The notes beneath the pieces were generated by a model. That model had not been told where the DNA came from. It ran no database searches and worked only from the letters and a program-made list of their open reading frames with translations. A DNA stretch of 64,000 nucleotides from Membranipora membranacea (Eukaryota; Bryozoa; Gymnolaemata; Cheilostomatida; Membraniporidae), in contig OU612065.1 of the NCBI GenBank assembly GCA_914767715.1, positions 39,372,001 through 39,436,000 on the forward strand. Reading direction: 5' to 3'. Made by a program: the position numbers and the translations under genes. This document shows, in pieces, positions 54,401 to 60,400 of this stretch (position 1 is the first letter of the stretch; each line of letters begins with the position of its first letter).

Positions 54401-57400
54401 GACCTTGTTATACGAGGGAATCAATTTTTTTTTGACAGATGTGATATGTGATAATGTGACAGCTGACTCATCTAACCTGACTATATCTATCGGCTCCCTG
54501 GAGTATCTTACTAATATTAACTACACCTGTGACGAGGGACATTACTTTGAGGATAACTCCTCTATACATATCAGCACCTGTGATGCTCAGGAAGAATGGA
54601 CAATACCTGTAACAGAGGAACAGATATGCAACCGTGAGTCTCAGAAAAACATAAATTTTGACAAACTACCAAGTATAAATGTTTATCAGGCTGCGGACAG
54701 CATTCCTCACCCCATTGATCAGCTAATGTCCAACTTAATACACTTTCTCTATTTGTAAATAAAAATTGAAAATTAGTTAAATTGCAAGTATTGTCTCTGT
54801 CCGAGGACTGAGAAATATCAGTGCCTTACGGGCACGGCCGCCGTATTCAGTAGACCGCAGCGGGATTCTAACCCATGACCTCCAACACTTGCGCGTTAAA
54901 GGGCGGGCGCTCTAACCAACTGAGCTACCTTCTACTCCTAGTTGCATGGTTTCGTTATTCACAGAATCCTTGTCTTTAAGAAAACAAATTCACTCGATTC
55001 AATAAAGTTAATTTCACAGCCATCCAAAGCATGTCAAGTTTGACGATTAAACTTTCCACTCAATTTTACAGCGATCCAGTGCCCATCCCCAGAGGAGAGA
55101 GAACTGACTGAGATAACTATAGAAGGAGTATTTTATTCTCAGCTAGTACACTATGACTGTATAGATGGTTATTCTATTAATACTGATACTAATATAACAG
55201 AGCAAGAGAGACAAACCCTAACATGTCAGGCTGATGGATCCTGGGATATCGACCCTCAACCTTGTTCGCATAGTGAGTGATGTTATCCAAAGTCAAACTA
55301 AACAGCTGTCTGTTATCAATTTCATATCCACATATCATATGACAGTTGATGGTTAAGAATTTAAGGTTATACATTTTAAAGCTACTGCTTGCAATGATAT
55401 CAAGCTGGTTATGAGTGATTATGATGGTGATGATCAAAGATTTAATAATTTAAATCGAATAATTATATCAAGCAGAATTCGTCGCGTCATGCGAAAAACT
55501 GTGTGAGGTTGATTTCTTTTAACATCAATTTTCTTTTCACATCATTGTAACTGATTCCTATCTTGCATACAGGGAAGATATGTCCTGTTCTGGATGTAAG
55601 TGAGGCAACGTCTAACACCACCAACGTCGAATATGAGACAGTCGTTGAACTCACATGTAATGATGGGTTTATACTGGCTCACAACCACGACCCTGAAGAT
55701 ATGATAACTACATGCTTACATACAGCTCAGTGGGATAAAGATGTACCAGATTGTAGAGGTATGACCACAATATAATCCCTAAGTTAATACTTCTGTTCTC
55801 ATTCTCTATTGCATAGTCTTGTTGACTGCTGAAACTATCATTTAATATCAGAGGGAAAGGGGTGAATCTTCTATATGTGGTTTGACACTACCATCTGTTA
55901 GGGAGTAAGAAGTTTAGGTTCCTTCGGTCAATGACCCTCTTAGCAGCTCGCCTTTTTTGTTGTATATTTTTCAATTAAACTGATCAATGCTCTTTACGCA
56001 TCAAAGAGAAGACAATCTGATGAGCAAGGCATGATAACTATACCGACCAGGTTTAACATTGGGACAGAGGTGTATGATGTAAGTTATCTTGCCACTCATC
56101 CTCCCCGTTTGTTGTGACAGATGTGATATGTGATAACGTCACAGCTGTCAGCGTTAACCTGACAGTCAGCAGCTCATACCAGCTGACCTACCTGTCCACT
56201 ATCGATTATACATGTGATGAAGGACATTATTTCCCTGACGGATCCTCGCAGCACACCAGCTACTGTAATGAGACGGAGCAGTGGACACTTAATGAATACC
56301 AAATATGTAGCCGTAAGTGAATTCAATTCCTTAGAGTCGGATTTGACCGAACTGCTGTTGACACCCTTGGGAGAATTTTATCTTCCATGAAACATATACC
56401 ATATTGTCCCGTGCAGACCTTATAATGTAGGTTCTGATCCGCCTCTGGGCATGTATAGTGTAGGTTCTGATCCGCCTCTGGGAATGTATAGTGTGCATGC
56501 TAAGTTTTTCCCCGAATATTTTCCTCGTCTACGATGAATCAAAAGACTATGGTCACAGTGAATGGTCACAGTGAATGGTCACAGTGAATGGTCACAGTGA
56601 ATGGTCACAGTGAATGGTCACAGTGAATGGTCACAGTGAATGGTCACTGTGAATGGTCACAGTGAATGGTCACAGTGAATGGTCACAGTGAATGGTCACA
56701 GTGAATGGTCACAGTGAATGGTCACAGTGAATGGTCACAGTGAATGGTCACAGTGAATGGTCACAGTGAATGGTCACAGTGAATGGTCACAGTGAATGGT
56801 CTTTGTTGGATGATCAACACCCCAAATGACCTCGGTTATATTAATAATATATAGCACTGGTTACCACATAAACACCTGTCACTACTGAAAATAGAAAGTA
56901 TCTGCATGATGCTCCGCCATATAGCCAAGTCCATATGTTTTTATTCCCAATCCCCGCTCTATATCGCACTTAGATATAAAGTTATATACCTACACTATGG
57001 TCATAAACACAAAAAGCAGTCAAGACACACAAAATAATCATGTTGTCTATGTGTGATTATTACAGCTATTAAGTGCCCGGACCCAGAGCCTGGTATTCTC
57101 TCTAATATGACAGTGTACGGAGTGTTCTACTCTCAGACAGTCGATTATCAGTGTGACTTCGGCTGTTCTGTACAGCCTCCCAACATCACCCTCAACTCTA
57201 CATCCATACCCGACCCAGTGGTGAACCTGACTATCATATGTCAGGCTAACGGGACGTGGAGCGCACCCCCAATAACCTGTGAGAGTAAGTAGCATGTAGT
57301 AGCCATTCAGACATAAGTGTGGTATCATGTTAGATAGTTATCAAAAATTTGTCTTGAATCTCCAATATTTAGGCATTCTAGCCATCATAGCGCAGTGCAA

Positions 57401-60400
57401 TATAAGCTGTGTAACCAACAGTAAGCGTTCTTAGACTTACAGTGTGCATGAATACTGCATTCAGTTGCTGTTTGAGGCATTCTCTACTACAAAACAACAG
57501 AAGGTGAAATACAAATTTATACTTTAGGAAATCTCTGTCCGCCGTTGGATATTCGAGGAGGTGTGAAGAACACAACGTCAGTGTATTTTGACACTGTACT
57601 TTCTGTGGAGTGTGGTACTGGGTATAAATTGGCGGAGGGCGTTACGCAGGAGGACTTGATCAGTGTGTGCCTGGCTAACTCCACATGGACCAATATCATC
57701 CCCCACTGTGACTGTAAGTCTGCATAAATATAACCTTGCCAAACTGATGATCCACACACGGTACATATTCAAACCTACATATTGCTTATTGGTAATTCGG
57801 AATTTAGACCATACTTTTAAAGAACGCCTTCTCCCTCAATCACTGAACATATGTTTAAATCAAAATATACTAATATTTTATTTGTGGGTTGGAGAATTTT
57901 TTGAGGTTCACCAAATATGAATATATGTATATCATTATCCCGCAAAGCAGTTTTATTTCTAATTTAAGGATTGGCCTCTTTTACACAACTTGGCAATAGG
58001 TTAAACTTTTTGAAAGGATTTCAAACATCAAGTTCAAAAGTTCATTTTTACTCACTTTGTCTTCTTAAGTCAGAAATGTGACTGTTATTTCTGTTTAACA
58101 AGTATTTATAACTAGATAGAGTAGAATGTAACTAATATTGATGTGTGATTATATAGACATACCAGGTGAGTGAGGTATTTTGTGCAGAGCGATATTGTGT
58201 ACATGACTCAAATTTCCAGCCCGGCAGCATGCAGCCACCCCAGTGTGATGATGGTTGATGAGCATCTCATTTCTTCACTTCTACCCCTCAGTGCATTTTC
58301 ACATAATCTGCATCGTCATGAATGGTTGTGCTTATGCTGTTGCACAGCCTAGGAGGCTCCAGACTGATAATTTTCTCTCTCACATTGCCGTCAATGTTTT
58401 TGTGCTTCTTGATTTGAAACCAAACCAAATTTCTCGCATATTTAAAAGAAACATGTTGTTTGGCATTCTTCTCACTGCCACCGGTCAATGCAGAGTTGTG
58501 AACAACATCTTGGCATTCCCATGATGCTCAGTTGGTATTTGAGAATTGTCTGCCTCCTGATTATTGTCAAAAACTTAAATTGCCTTTAAATAATACTTAA
58601 TACATATTACCCTTTTAGGATATGATAATTATCTCCCTTTTCTTTGACTAGTAAGATTGTATGTCTGAGTCTGAGTCGTAAATAATTAATGATAAAAATG
58701 ATTATTTTGCTGCAGTTTTGAAAATTGGATACATATGTGTCAACAGATTGGTTAAATATAGACCAGTACCATTATGGAATTTGAATTTATAGAAAAATGT
58801 GTTGCTTTATTAAAAATAATTCTTGGGGTATGTCACCGCCAACTTTCTGACATATTTTTAATCTCATTCAATACTAGCTTTGTTGCCTTGTAGTCTGCCT
58901 ATGCTTGTGAAACTGCAATTCTACCCTAGAGTAGTAAATTATTCTACAGTTCCCTGGCGGGGGGCCGTCGGCTGGGGAGCAAAAGTCTGGGGGGCTCAGA
59001 CTACCATTTCGCATGCTTGAAAGGGTGGAACTTATGGCTAGCTAACATATACTCAACTAAAATTTCCACCGAATCAGTTGCGAATCTGTGATAGCTAACA
59101 TTAAGTCACATCCAAACTGGCTGAATTAAACTCTAGCTAATATTATACTGCTCCATGAGTAGGTAATGACCCCATTATTAAGAATATGAGAATCATCCGT
59201 GTAAAATATTTTTGGAAGCCCGAAATCACCGTTCTATAAATAGGACAGCATTTATAGACAATGATATTTTTCATAAATACACCTGACTGCTTTCTTTTCA
59301 TTTTTTTATTTATGCATGGTCTTTATTTGTCATTGACTTTGATCAGCAATAATAAAGTATATATATATTATTACTCCTATAATTGTCATTATAGTCTGAC
59401 CACCCTGAGGTGTTTATTTGATTGATTGAGGGCCATCAACAGCATTTTGCAGAAGTAACAAAACAGATCTCATTACCTTCTAACTATAACTGTCTGTATA
59501 TTACAGCTTAGTTATATAACTATAACTATATCTGATACATATTTAAATGGTTCAGGTGGAAAATCAATGAACTCATTACTGGCCCTGATGATAAGTTAAA
59601 ATTGATGATGCTGGTTTTTGCGCCAGCTTTCAATTACTTTCTCTGAATACATAGAGTATATAATGACTCTATGGTATATATAAGTCAGGCAGCTAAGCTA
59701 ATACTTGTTATTAATACCCGATGTCAGAAATGAATACATTTGTTATGATTTGGATTTTGTATCGAGAAATTTAAAAATGAGTTTACACTTGGGTTCACAC
59801 AAACTTCACAACATTGGCAGGCGTTAGCTGAAAAAAAGCTGTTTATTATAGGCATTACAAATAGATGACTAATTATATTCTAAGATTACAGGAATTTCAA
59901 CACAAAATTTCGTCAGACTACCTTTAAATTCTGCGCAGGGTATACATGAAACGATGATGTATTACGAGGTTTTCTTTTGCTTTTCCGTGAAACAGGAGCC
60001 GAGCTTCCTTCGATTTGGATGTTACTCTGTACATGATTTGATTGTGTTCGTGTGCATTTTTTTTGGCAGCAACTTGAATCACAAAATTTTCATACATTAG
60101 GATTGACGTCCATTATTTATCTAGTTCCTTGTGGATTATGATTTCAGCGAACTTTGAAAGGAAATAAAGTGGGCCGCAAAGTTCATATTTTGTTGAAACA
60201 TTTAAGTGAATTATTGATTCAGAGAAGCAAAAATCAATAGCTGAAAAAAACAGCACCTAGTGACAAGATGGCTGCGTATCAGATCTGAAAAGTTCCTGTC
60301 ACCACAAGGCACTTAAATTGAAATCAATGTCCTTGATAGAAATTTCAAAACACAAAAAACTAAAACAATTGTACTTTCGCTAAGAGGATAATGATTTTTG

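Noticed and set aside
56551-56810. CRISPR-like array
   Set aside because: Units are contiguous 13-mers without spacers, in an animal intron; it is a minisatellite.
58170-58352. Cys-containing open frame in the long intron before sushi 17
   Set aside because: No sushi spacing, no matching phase 1 donor, and a stop follows soon; treated as chance.
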